This document shows positions 34,043 through 41,232 of a DNA stretch of 64,000 bases, piece after piece. A program made the position numbers and the translations under genes. The notes under the pieces were generated by a model. The model was not told the origin of the DNA. It worked only from the letters and a program-made list of their open reading frames with translations, and searched no databases. Positions within the stretch are counted from its first letter, which is position 1. The number at the start of each line of letters is the position of its first letter. Source of the stretch: CBDCFV01 sp965203835 (GTDB lineage Bacteria; Chloroflexota; Dehalococcoidia; Lucifugimonadales; UBA3495); assembly GCA_965203835.1 (NCBI GenBank), contig OZ241919.1, forward strand, positions 992,001-1,056,000, read 5' to 3'.

Positions 34043-34063
34043 TTATTTTGTTGGAATCATTGG
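34038..34063. repeat. 26-base direct repeat, copy 1 (second copy at 37342-37367)
   Basis: GTCAATTATTTTGTTG then GAATCATTGG, identical in both copies 3.3 kb apart. Each lies upstream of a minus-strand gene and ends in a TTGAC -35 box, so it may be a duplicated promoter/UP element. The two copies also bracket the coiled-coil and Uma2 genes. Confidence 0.8.
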
Positions 34064-34172
34064 CTCACAATTATGGACACAAATCGGTAACGACAATCCC
34101 CGCTTCTCTGATTAGCTAGGGTTGGTGCATGGCAACTTGCTATGGTGACGCCAGTTGAGGATTCTGTGTGGT

Positions 34173-34982
34173 TCAGGAAGTCTGGCGCTCCGGAATGAGG
34201 ACCACTTGGACGTCTCCTCTGCTGAGGTCCGGATCCTCTCTCGCGCCGATGGCGAACGGGGTGACCGTTCGTGCGGTGGCTTGGGCCAGCAGTTTGGCGC
34301 GTTCCGCAGCCCGGTCAACGTCATCCTGCTGGACGGTGACGGAAACCTCTGCCAGAAGGTAGTCCGTTGGGCCGTCGGCAGTGAGGACCAGGTCTGTTCG
34401 TTCCAGTTCGTCCGTATCCGCAGCCCCGATGAGCCCCTGAGATTCTGCTATGTCGAGGAGTTTTGTGAGATCGGACTTGTCGCGCTGAGAGGAGAAGACG
34501 GTGGCGTTTATGCCCAGGTTCCGTCGGAGGACCCTGTGGATGTAGGCGGCGACGTGAGACTCGTAGTCGGCCCCTGTGAGCCTGCTGACGTCTCCGCCTA
34601 TTCGGTCTACTTTCTGGTCCAATCGATTGAACTTATCATTCAGCTGTTCCTGGCCTTCTTTCAGGGCGACGATGTCCCCCTCCATCCGGGCTTGGCCTTC
34701 TTTCAGGGCGACGATGTCTTCCTCCATCCGGGCTTGGCCTTCCTTCAAGGCGACGATGTCTTCCTCCATCCGGGCTTGGCCTTCCTTCAGGGCGACGATG
34801 TCTTCCTCCATCCGGGCTTGGCCTTCCTTCAGGGCGACGATGTCTCCATCGATTCTCTCTAAGCGCGCGGGGACCTGGAGGAGCTCGTCGGTGAGGATGT
34901 GGCGACGCACAGCATCCCTGAGCGCGGGATCGCGCTCCATAGCGTCCAGGATGTCTTGGAAGTTGTTGATGGGTATGGTCAT
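34173..34982 (-). CDS. coiled-coil protein with tandem 14-residue repeats
   Basis: 269 residues. An N-terminal globular start (MTIPINNFQDILDAMERDPAL) is followed by five nearly identical 14-residue units (EGQARMEEDIVALK) encoded by 42-base DNA repeats at about 34660-34855, forming a long coiled coil. The C-terminal 130 residues (from DYESHVAAYIHRVLRR) look like a small alpha/beta domain of the PD-(D/E)XK nuclease type, with ELERTDLVL and YLLAEVSVTV as possible catalytic strands. It is 14 bases downstream of the interrupted Uma2 gene. The count of repeats may vary between strains. Confidence 0.65.
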   Translation of the reverse strand: MTIPINNFQDILDAMERDPALRDAVRRHILTDELLQVPARLERIDGDIVALKEGQARMEEDIVALKEGQARMEEDIVALKEGQARMEEDIVALKEGQARMEGDIVALKEGQEQLNDKFNRLDQKVDRIGGDVSRLTGADYESHVAAYIHRVLRRNLGINATVFSSQRDKSDLTKLLDIAESQGLIGAADTDELERTDLVLTADGPTDYLLAEVSVTVQQDDVDRAAERAKLLAQATARTVTPFAIGAREDPDLSRGDVQVVLIPERQTS

Positions 34983-34996
34983 GATGGTCTATCCCG

Positions 34997-35474
34997 TTAC
35001 CATTGTACATCGGGAGACGGAGCTTGGCGGCGGAAGAAGTAGCCGACGGGGGTGGTGAAACCAGGGAGCAAATCGCCGCCGTCAAGCGTGTCGTCCTCGC
35101 CCAGCGTTGACGGTTCGGCACCAGGCCGGTGAACGGTGACGGTTGCGGTTTCCGGGTCTGCTACCCAGACTTCCCGTGTGCCGAAGTTGAGCCACATGGA
35201 CGCTTTCTCGGCCAGTTCCCGCCGCGAATTGGAAGGCGATTTTACTTCGACCGCCAGATCAGGGGCCATAACTCCAAAGCCTTGAGCGTCGTCGGGCAGC
35301 CGGCCCGGCGCAATCCAGGCCACGTCGGGGGCGCGCACTGTATCCGGGTCGCGTTCCAACCAGAAGCCAACGTCACCGCCCAATACAACACCGTAGTCCC
35401 CATTCGCTTCCACCCAAGCGAAAAGAAGGTAAACGATTCTACTCCATACAATGCCATAAGGTATTCCGGCAGGC
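34997..35474 (-). pseudogene. Uma2-family nuclease, C-terminal part, split by an insertion sequence
   Basis: Residues 38-192 of the reconstructed protein. Uma2 marks are ERDPDTVRAPDVAWI, GVMAPDLAVEVKSPSNSRRELAEKASMWLNFG (given by its catalytic core) and EVWVADPETATVTVHRPG, i.e. the PD-(D/E)XK Asp, Glu-x-Lys. The piece joins in frame to the N-terminal piece at 37150 if the element 35475-37149 and one 9-base duplicate are removed. The frame shown extends artificially into the element. Confidence 0.85.
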
Positions 35475-35483
35475 GGGTGTCCG

Positions 35484-36746
35484 TCAGATTTTTGGGGACA
35501 ATCTGGCGCGGCCAACCGGGGCCCGCCGCCAGGGGTGATTGGCCGCCGGACGGTAAGGGGAGGTTGACTCCTCCCCGCCACCGGATACTGCAACTTCGGC
35601 GGGGCTTTTCACCGTGACCTCCGGTCTATCCGCCACGCTGAGTTTGGCCCCGGTTTCTACAGCTTCCGCCGGTCGGCGCTTGGAACCTGTTTGCTCCCCG
35701 GGTGTCCCAGCACTCCGGGACGCCGGCTTTCTGAGCCGCCGGGCTATCCGGGGCCATTCTCCGGGCCAGCGGTCACTGCATACAATGTTGCGCAAGCCCA
35801 GCATTGGATTTACATGGGGCCGCGCCCAGTGCATTCCTCCACCCTTCAACCTCTCTTCCACCACCAGTTTGTTGCCGCTCTCCACCGCACCGCTCCCTAT
35901 GGGCCAGCCTTGGGCTTGCCACACCGGATAGCACATCTGGGCTTCCCGCTTTTCCAAGTAGGCCAAGGGTTTGCTCAGGTCGGTTTCACACCCTTGGACC
36001 AAGACCCTCATCTCTTCCAATACCGGACCGGCACCCTCATATTTGAGACGGTGCCTCTGCTCCCGTTGCCATTCTTCAGCCACCTGAGAGGCTTCCCCAA
36101 ACAAGCCCCGCCCTATCTCCCCTATGTACCCCGCAGCATGGGGAAAGTCCAGAATCCGCACCGCACCGGGACAATGAAAGTCCCCGAATCCTTGAATCCA
36201 TTCGGCCCCGTCGGACACCAAGGCCACTTGGCAACCTTCTCCCACCCCCCGCCGGTGGGTCTCCGCCAAAGCCTGCCGGGTGAAATTCGCCGCCTCGGTC
36301 AGCCGGGAAAAATAGGACAGTTCCTTCAAGGTTCCAGGCTCCGCACCCGTCTCATCCACTTTCCCAATCACCATCGTCTTCACCTCGGCCCATTCTCCCC
36401 CCACCAAGGGCGCCATCGCACCGTCCACTTCCACTACCAGCCGGGCCGAGCCGGAACCGGACCGGGAAGTGGCCGGTTCCAAGCCCTGTTCCAACGCCTT
36501 GGCCTCCTCCTCTTGAATCACCACGTAAGCCGCCCCCGCTGCTTCGGTATGCCGTCTTACCGTGGCTTCACTGAGGGAATTCAGTTGCATCCAGTCCACC
36601 AGGACCCCTTGCGCTTGGGCGAAGGGCATCCAACTCCCCAACCGCACCAGCATCTCTTCCAATCCCGGAGTCAGGCTGCCCGGCAACAATTCCAACTCTT
36701 CATCCAGGGGGAAAAAGCTTCCCGCCGCAAGCTGGGCAGACCCCAT
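35484..36746 (-). CDS. ISKra4-family transposase, catalytic part
   Basis: The frame encodes about 400 residues after the frameshift. Recognised blocks are VVEVDGAMAPLVGGEWAEVK, VALVSDGAEWIQ, ILDFPHAAGYIGEIG and GSGAVESGNKLVVEERLKGG, the D...D...E(x) pattern of this transposase group. Its first 15 codons overlap the upstream frame; the shared stretch has a TTTTTCCCCC run where a +1 shift would give one long protein (CPACGGKLF joined to PLDEELELLPG). The last 60 residues read Pro/Arg-rich sequence into the element's end. Confidence 0.85.
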   Translation of the reverse strand: MGSAQLAAGSFFPLDEELELLPGSLTPGLEEMLVRLGSWMPFAQAQGVLVDWMQLNSLSEATVRRHTEAAGAAYVVIQEEEAKALEQGLEPATSRSGSGSARLVVEVDGAMAPLVGGEWAEVKTMVIGKVDETGAEPGTLKELSYFSRLTEAANFTRQALAETHRRGVGEGCQVALVSDGAEWIQGFGDFHCPGAVRILDFPHAAGYIGEIGRGLFGEASQVAEEWQREQRHRLKYEGAGPVLEEMRVLVQGCETDLSKPLAYLEKREAQMCYPVWQAQGWPIGSGAVESGNKLVVEERLKGGGMHWARPHVNPMLGLRNIVCSDRWPGEWPRIARRLRKPASRSAGTPGEQTGSKRRPAEAVETGAKLSVADRPEVTVKSPAEVAVSGGGEESTSPYRPAANHPWRRAPVGRARLSPKI

Positions 36747-37071
36747 ACTCCCGTTCCAGCGTGACCTCCTGTCCCCCCAGGGTCTGCAATCGACGCCCCC
36801 TCTTGCCCGAAGACGCCAGTTCCCGGCCGCAATCAGGGCACACCGGCCTTTCTCCCGGCTGATTCCTGCTCCAGTCCGTGGAGGAACTGGCTAGAGCCGT
36901 ATCCTGGAGCATCCGGCCCCGCAACTTCGCCAGCCTCAGGTCCAGTTCCTTTTCAATCTCAGCAAAAGTGGCTTTAGGATTCTGCAACCGCCACTCTTTC
37001 ATCCCGGTGATTGCTTCTTCGCTCAACTCCCGCCAAGCCAGTCCCAAATCCTTCAACTCCATAAGGCCCAC
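36700..37071 (-). CDS. ISKra4-family transposase, N-terminal zinc-finger part
   Basis: 123 residues. Helical start (LGLAWRELSEEAITGMKEW) and a zinc ribbon: CPDCGREL near residue 77 and CPACGGKL near the end, probably for DNA binding. It overlaps the catalytic frame by 47 bases and is offset by +1, consistent with programmed frameshifting or with a single-base inactivation. Confidence 0.8.
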   Translation of the reverse strand: MGLMELKDLGLAWRELSEEAITGMKEWRLQNPKATFAEIEKELDLRLAKLRGRMLQDTALASSSTDWSRNQPGERPVCPDCGRELASSGKRGRRLQTLGGQEVTLEREYGVCPACGGKLFPPG

Positions 37072-37149
37072 CCTTCCTATGTCTTCCAGTCCTTATTCCG
37101 CCATTTTACCCCTCCTTTCTTTCCTAACCCAAAATTCTGACGGACACCC

Positions 37150-37259
37150 CCGGCAGGCATAAGCTCAACCAACACTCCCCTTATGAGTTCATACCGCCTG
37201 CCTTCATCGGGCATAAGCAATAATTCGTCGGCAGTAATCAGCTTTCTCTCAGTAGTCAT
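37150..37259 (-). pseudogene. Uma2-family nuclease, N-terminal part, split by an insertion sequence
   Basis: Start MTTERKLITADELLLMPDEG, then RRYELIRGVLVELMPAG, the classical Uma2 opening. Joined to the piece at 34997-35474 it gives 192 residues, normal for Uma2, with the join reading LVELMPAG-IPYGIVWSR. A promoter is at 37319-37346. Confidence 0.88.
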
Positions 37260-37318
37260 CTCAATTCACCCAGGCTTGGAGTAAGCATCCGTGCTTGGTG
37301 CAGTGCAGTAGGGCGCAC

Positions 37319-37367
37319 CCTATATGAGTCTGTATGCAAAGGTCAATTATTTTGTTGGAATCATTGG
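37319..37367 (-). promoter_or_regulatory. sigma-70-like promoter and second 26-base repeat
   Basis: Minus strand: TTGACC (37346-37341), a 16-base spacer and TATAGG (37324-37319), 60 bases before the Uma2 start. The -35 box is the end of the repeat 37342-37367, identical to 34038-34063. Confidence 0.45.
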
Positions 37368-37449
37368 CCTGCAATCATGACTGTAATCGGCGGGCCAGGG
37401 AGTTGTGCCAGGTCGAAGTCATGCAGCAGATGTTACCAAGGACCGGCAG

Positions 37450-37890
37450 CTAATCTGAGAAATTAGACCTGTCTCGAATGTCCGGCGCCAAGGGCAACAG
37501 ATAGGGTAGAAGCAACTCGGCGGCACCCAGAATCTCTGCGGAAACCGGTTTGCCCTTTTCATTCCAACCGAGTATCAAGTTATCGGCAACGTGTTGCGAA
37601 GTCACAGATGTGTCATCATTAAACAAACACAGGGCGTCCCGTTCCCGGTCGTAAGCCACCTTGGGTTGCCACTTAGTGGGGGACCAGACATTACCGAATT
37701 CCTCCGGGAGGAGGTGGGGTAGAAGAGTCTCGGCGCCGTCCAATAGTTCAATCTCGACCGGTCTGTCCTCTCCCTGAGCAAAAAACACCGCCAGGTTGTC
37801 AGCAATCATCCAAGACTCGCCGGTTACTTCACCAGTAGACAAGTCCACTACATTAGACAGATAGGACACTTTCAATCGGGTCTTATTCAA
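37450..37890 (-). CDS. double DUF2283-like protein
   Basis: 146 residues with two related halves. Each half has an aspartate/asparagine-rich strand, then a segment of the type V-x-x-E-hydrophobic-L-x-G-A-x-x-LLP-x-LLP: VEIELLDGAETLLPHLLPEE in the first and VSAEILGAAELLLPYLLPLA in the second. The second half also has KVAYDRERDALCLFNDD, the DUF2283 start. It overlaps the upstream gene by eight bases. Function unknown; the pair could be a toxin-antitoxin module. Confidence 0.6.
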   Translation of the reverse strand: MNKTRLKVSYLSNVVDLSTGEVTGESWMIADNLAVFFAQGEDRPVEIELLDGAETLLPHLLPEEFGNVWSPTKWQPKVAYDRERDALCLFNDDTSVTSQHVADNLILGWNEKGKPVSAEILGAAELLLPYLLPLAPDIRDRSNFSD

Positions 37891-38200
37891 GGGTTACCTC
37901 ATCCGGTGGATTTTGCCCTGGGCAATAAGCTGACAATATCTGCAATTCTCCTGTCGGCAACTTGTCTTCCACGACCTTCATATGTTTACCTAACCCGGGG
38001 ATATATCCCCAATAAACTATCCGCCTAGGGCCTTGCCTCTCTTGATAGGATGGATTCAGCAACACGTACTCAATATTTTCCTTGGTTGCTTCCGGTCGCG
38101 TAGGAAGATTCTGCATGAAATGCCTTGAGTAAGTATAAACTCTTCCGTGGATGTGGACCTCATCGTTATTCCCCGCCACACCACCACTTTCGTCATTCAA
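37883..38200 (-). CDS. hypothetical protein, DUF4258-like
   Basis: 105 residues. The core YTYSRHFMQNLPTRPEATKE, then YVLLNPSYQERQGPRRIVYWG and KVVEDKLPTGELQILSAYCP, resembles small BrnT/DUF4258-type proteins (His near the start, conserved R/K, and K-V strand). Paired with the DUF2283-like gene, overlapping by eight bases. A toxin role is inference. Confidence 0.55.
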   Translation of the reverse strand: MNDESGGVAGNNDEVHIHGRVYTYSRHFMQNLPTRPEATKENIEYVLLNPSYQERQGPRRIVYWGYIPGLGKHMKVVEDKLPTGELQILSAYCPGQNPPDEVTLE

Positions 38201-38242
38201 TATTTACTCCATCTACTCCGCCAACCTGCTCCAAGACCACGA

Positions 38243-38329
38243 TTATGACTCCAACCAGTATCCACCTATGTCAACGTCCGAGTGTTCCCGGTGCCGCCCG
38301 GTGGCCCGCGAGCCGAACAGAATCACCAT
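38243..38329 (-). pseudogene. fragment of a minimal nucleotidyltransferase
   Basis: The minus strand reads MVILFGSRATGRHREHSDVD and a few residues to a stop. GSRATGR plus SDVDI is the catalytic core of MNT/KNTase-type proteins, but the rest of the domain is missing after the stop at 38243. Confidence 0.6.
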
Positions 38330-38411
38330 GGCCGGAGCCACCTCTTCTGGACGGCCTGGGCAATGTTAAGGGCGTGCTGGTCCGGAGCTCCGGCAGCCAT
38401 AGGCCAGCCTG

Positions 38412-40724
38412 TTACCCTTGTGTCTGGAGTGCCTGCCATACCTTCTCCGGCGTAAGGGGGGTGTCTATGTGGCGGACGCCGGCGCTGGAGAGAGCGTCCA
38501 TGACGGCGTTGGCTACGGCTACGGGCGCGGCCAAGGTCGGCAGCTCGCCAATGCCCTTCAGCCCGTAGGGGGTTACATCCGAAAGGGTTTCCGTGGTGTC
38601 CAGGTCCATGGCGGGCATGTTGGTTGACTTGGGCATGGCGTAGTCCATGAAGGTGGCGGTCAACGGCTGGCCCTCGGCGTTATATTCCATACCTTCCCAC
38701 AGGGCCTGGCCGACTCCCTGGGCGATGGCGCCCTGGGCCTGGCCCTCGAAGAGCAACGGATTGAGGACCTTGCCGGAGTCGTGGACGCCGGTGTACTTCA
38801 GGATGTTCACTGTTCCGGTCTCCCGGGATACCTCGACCACGGCGATGTGAGCCGCGAAAGCGTAGGGGCTTCTGCGCAAGGTGTGGGTGTTCACGAAGTC
38901 GACGCCGGGTTCTTGGTCGGGAGGCAGCAACTCCTCGTCGTAAGCCGCGGCAGCCACTTGAGCGAAGGACACCTCGCGTTGCGGGTCCCGGTTATCGAAC
39001 GCCCTATCCTCGGCCAGCGTCACATGCTCGGGGGAGCATTCAAGCAGATGGGCGGCGATGGACAGCAGCTTTTGCCGGGTGTCCTGCAATACCATATGCA
39101 TTATGGTGCCGCCCGCGATCATGCCGCGGCTGCCGGAGGTGCCGCCGCCGTGAGGCAGGACGTCGGTATCGCTGTGGAGTACTCGAACGTTTGTGGGTGT
39201 GGTGCCCAGCTCGTCCGCAATCATCTGGGTGAAAGTCGTTTCCGTTCCTTGGCCGTGAGGGGAAAGGCCAGTGTGAGCCGTAACCCGGCCGTCGGCGTCC
39301 ACTATCACCCTGGCGTGGTCGGTCAACCGGGTGACCCTGGCGCCCGACCCCTTGACCACGGTAGCGATTCCCACGCCGATGATGGGGCCGCCGGCCTCGG
39401 CCTGTTGCCTGGCGCGCTCCCGCCAGCCCTCATAGTCAGCCATTTCCACGGCTCGGTCGAATGCCAGGGCGTACTGGCCGGAGTCGTAGGTGATGCCGGT
39501 GGGCGTGTCATAGGGGAAAGCTTCCGGCGGGATGAAGTTCTTTCGCCGCACGTCGGCGGGGTCCATTCCCAAGTCGGCGGCGATCAGGTCCATGGTGCGC
39601 TCCATGCAGAACGCCGCCTCGGGACCGCCCGCGCCCCGGTACGGCCCGGTGGGCGGCTTGTTGGTCAGGACTCCCTGCACGGCGACGCTCATGGCCGGCG
39701 TGTGGTACGGGCCAGTGATCCGGTGGCTGGTCAACACCGGCACCGTTGGAGTGGACATGAGGAAGTAGGCGCCAAGATCGGCGAAGATGCTCACCTTCAT
39801 ACCCAGTAACGTGCCGTCGTTCTTGACGGCGGCGGCAACGTCGACGGTGTGGCCGCGCCCGTGGAAGCACAGCATGTTCCCCTGCCGGTCCTCAAGCCAC
39901 TTGATGGGACGAGCCAGCAGGATGGAAATATAGGGGACGGCTATTTCTTCAGGGAAGAAGCTGGCCTTCTCGCCAAAACCGCCGCCAACGTCGGGAGCAA
40001 CCACGCGGATGCTGCTCTCCGGCCGGTTCAACAACTCCATCAAGTGTTGCCTGGCCTCGTGGGGGTGCTGGGTGGAGTCCCAGACCGTAAGAAGGTCTTC
40101 ATCGGCGTTGTAGTCGGCGATCAGACCGCGGGGTTCCATGGGGGCCGGAGCAACCCGCTGGACGTGGTAGCGCTGCTCTACCACCCGGTCGGCTTGTTCG
40201 AAGGCGGCGTCCAAGTCACCGCCGGCGTTGACGGTGCGCAACGCCACATTGCTGCCCAACTCCTCGTGCAGCAGAGGTGCGGAGTCCTCTGCCGCCTCTA
40301 CTGCGTCAACCAGCGTCGGGAGCAATTCGTAGTCCACTACGACAAGTTCCATGCCTTCCAGCGCGGTTTGCGGGTCTTCGGCAACCACGATCGCCACAGC
40401 CTGCCCAACGTAGCCAACCTTCCCATCGGCAAGAACAGGATGAGGAGGCGGGTGCAACTGGTCGGCGTCGGCGCCACCGCTGTACCTTGCAGGGAGAGTC
40501 TCGACAACCCCCGCAAAGTCATCAGCCGTGAACACCGCAACCACTCCGGGCAACCGGCTGGCGGGAGAGGTGTCGATGGACTTGATACGGGCATGGGCGT
40601 GGGGACTGCGCAACACGGCGGCGTGGAGCAGTCCGGGGAGATTCATGTCGTCGACGTAGGAGCTTCCGCCACCCAACAACCGGTGGTCCTCGAAACGTTT
40701 CAAAGACTGGCCTACGTAGGTCAC
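38412..40724 (-). CDS. xanthine dehydrogenase-family molybdopterin-binding subunit
   Basis: 770 residues, complete large subunit. Start YVGQSLKRFEDHRLLGGGS and RSPHAHARIKSIDTSPA, then VVAPDVGGGFGEKASFF (MoCo Gly-rich loop), GPYRGAGGPEAAFCMER (the loop that in CO dehydrogenase carries the active-site Cys; here PYRGAGGPEA, a type II-like form), GGTSGSRGMIAGGT and GLKGIGELPTLAAPVAVANA with the catalytic Glu. A substrate other than CO is likely. No FAD or 2Fe-2S partner genes are adjacent. It is the second such stand-alone subunit in the window. Confidence 0.9.
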   Translation of the reverse strand: MTYVGQSLKRFEDHRLLGGGSSYVDDMNLPGLLHAAVLRSPHAHARIKSIDTSPASRLPGVVAVFTADDFAGVVETLPARYSGGADADQLHPPPHPVLADGKVGYVGQAVAIVVAEDPQTALEGMELVVVDYELLPTLVDAVEAAEDSAPLLHEELGSNVALRTVNAGGDLDAAFEQADRVVEQRYHVQRVAPAPMEPRGLIADYNADEDLLTVWDSTQHPHEARQHLMELLNRPESSIRVVAPDVGGGFGEKASFFPEEIAVPYISILLARPIKWLEDRQGNMLCFHGRGHTVDVAAAVKNDGTLLGMKVSIFADLGAYFLMSTPTVPVLTSHRITGPYHTPAMSVAVQGVLTNKPPTGPYRGAGGPEAAFCMERTMDLIAADLGMDPADVRRKNFIPPEAFPYDTPTGITYDSGQYALAFDRAVEMADYEGWRERARQQAEAGGPIIGVGIATVVKGSGARVTRLTDHARVIVDADGRVTAHTGLSPHGQGTETTFTQMIADELGTTPTNVRVLHSDTDVLPHGGGTSGSRGMIAGGTIMHMVLQDTRQKLLSIAAHLLECSPEHVTLAEDRAFDNRDPQREVSFAQVAAAAYDEELLPPDQEPGVDFVNTHTLRRSPYAFAAHIAVVEVSRETGTVNILKYTGVHDSGKVLNPLLFEGQAQGAIAQGVGQALWEGMEYNAEGQPLTATFMDYAMPKSTNMPAMDLDTTETLSDVTPYGLKGIGELPTLAAPVAVANAVMDALSSAGVRHIDTPLTPEKVWQALQTQG

Positions 40725-40915
40725 AATCGGCCTCCTTGGAGCAAGGAATATTTTGGTTTTGGGAAATTCAGGGCCGTCAACCCGGGCCTCAAGAATCCAA
40801 GCCCTGAGTCAGCACCATTCTATACCCTGAAGGTGGCCGGAAAAAGAACCGATTTACACTTTCGTGCGTAATGAATATATCAACTGATTGGGAGATGGAG
40901 ATAAGGAGAGGGAAG

Positions 40916-41089
40916 ATGAGAGAGTGCTTGAAGTGCAAGGGGGCCTTGAGGTATGACCGGGAGTTTCCTGCAATGGTCTGCCAGAGGTGCGGCAAGGCTT
41001 ACTATTGCAACCCTTACCCGGGGGCGCTACCGGCCACTGCCGGCAAACCGCCTTTGAAGAGAAAAAGGGAGACCACAGCCGCTACCTAG
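40916..41089 (+). CDS. small zinc-ribbon protein
   Basis: 57 residues from ATG 40916 after AAGGAGAGGG. Cys pairs CLKCKGAL and CQRCGKAYYC form a zinc ribbon of the kind with CxxC-x14-CxxC; the tail is basic. No family assigned. A strong terminator follows 90 bases later. Confidence 0.55.
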   Translation: MRECLKCKGALRYDREFPAMVCQRCGKAYYCNPYPGALPATAGKPPLKRKRETTAAT

Positions 41090-41178
41090 CGCCCCATCCT
41101 GCCGTCAGAAGAGGTCCACCGGGGTCCTTCTTGTCAAAGAAGGAGGTCGGGATGAAGCGGGGGCGGCCCTCATTGTAC

Positions 41179-41210
41179 GCCCCTCTCCCTTCGGGAGAGG
41201 GGCCTTTTTT
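41179..41210 (+). terminator. Rho-independent terminator
   Basis: Perfect 11-bp stem GCCCCTCTCCC / GGGAGAGGGGC with loop TTC at 41179-41203, then CCTTTTTT. It would end the zinc-ribbon transcript and prevent reading into the convergent amidase gene. Confidence 0.85.
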
Positions 41211-41232
41211 ACTTTCCATCAGACTGGGGCCG

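Larger units (their letters stand above)
35475..37149 (-). mobile_element. ISKra4-type insertion sequence
   Basis: 1675 bases with terminal inverted repeats of 21 bases (35475-35495 begins GGGTGTCCGTCAGA; 37129-37149 is its complement with one mismatch). Target duplication CCGGCAGGC is perfect on both sides (35466-35474 and 37150-37158). Two overlapping reading frames encode the transposase. The clean ends and duplication suggest recent insertion. Confidence 0.92.
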
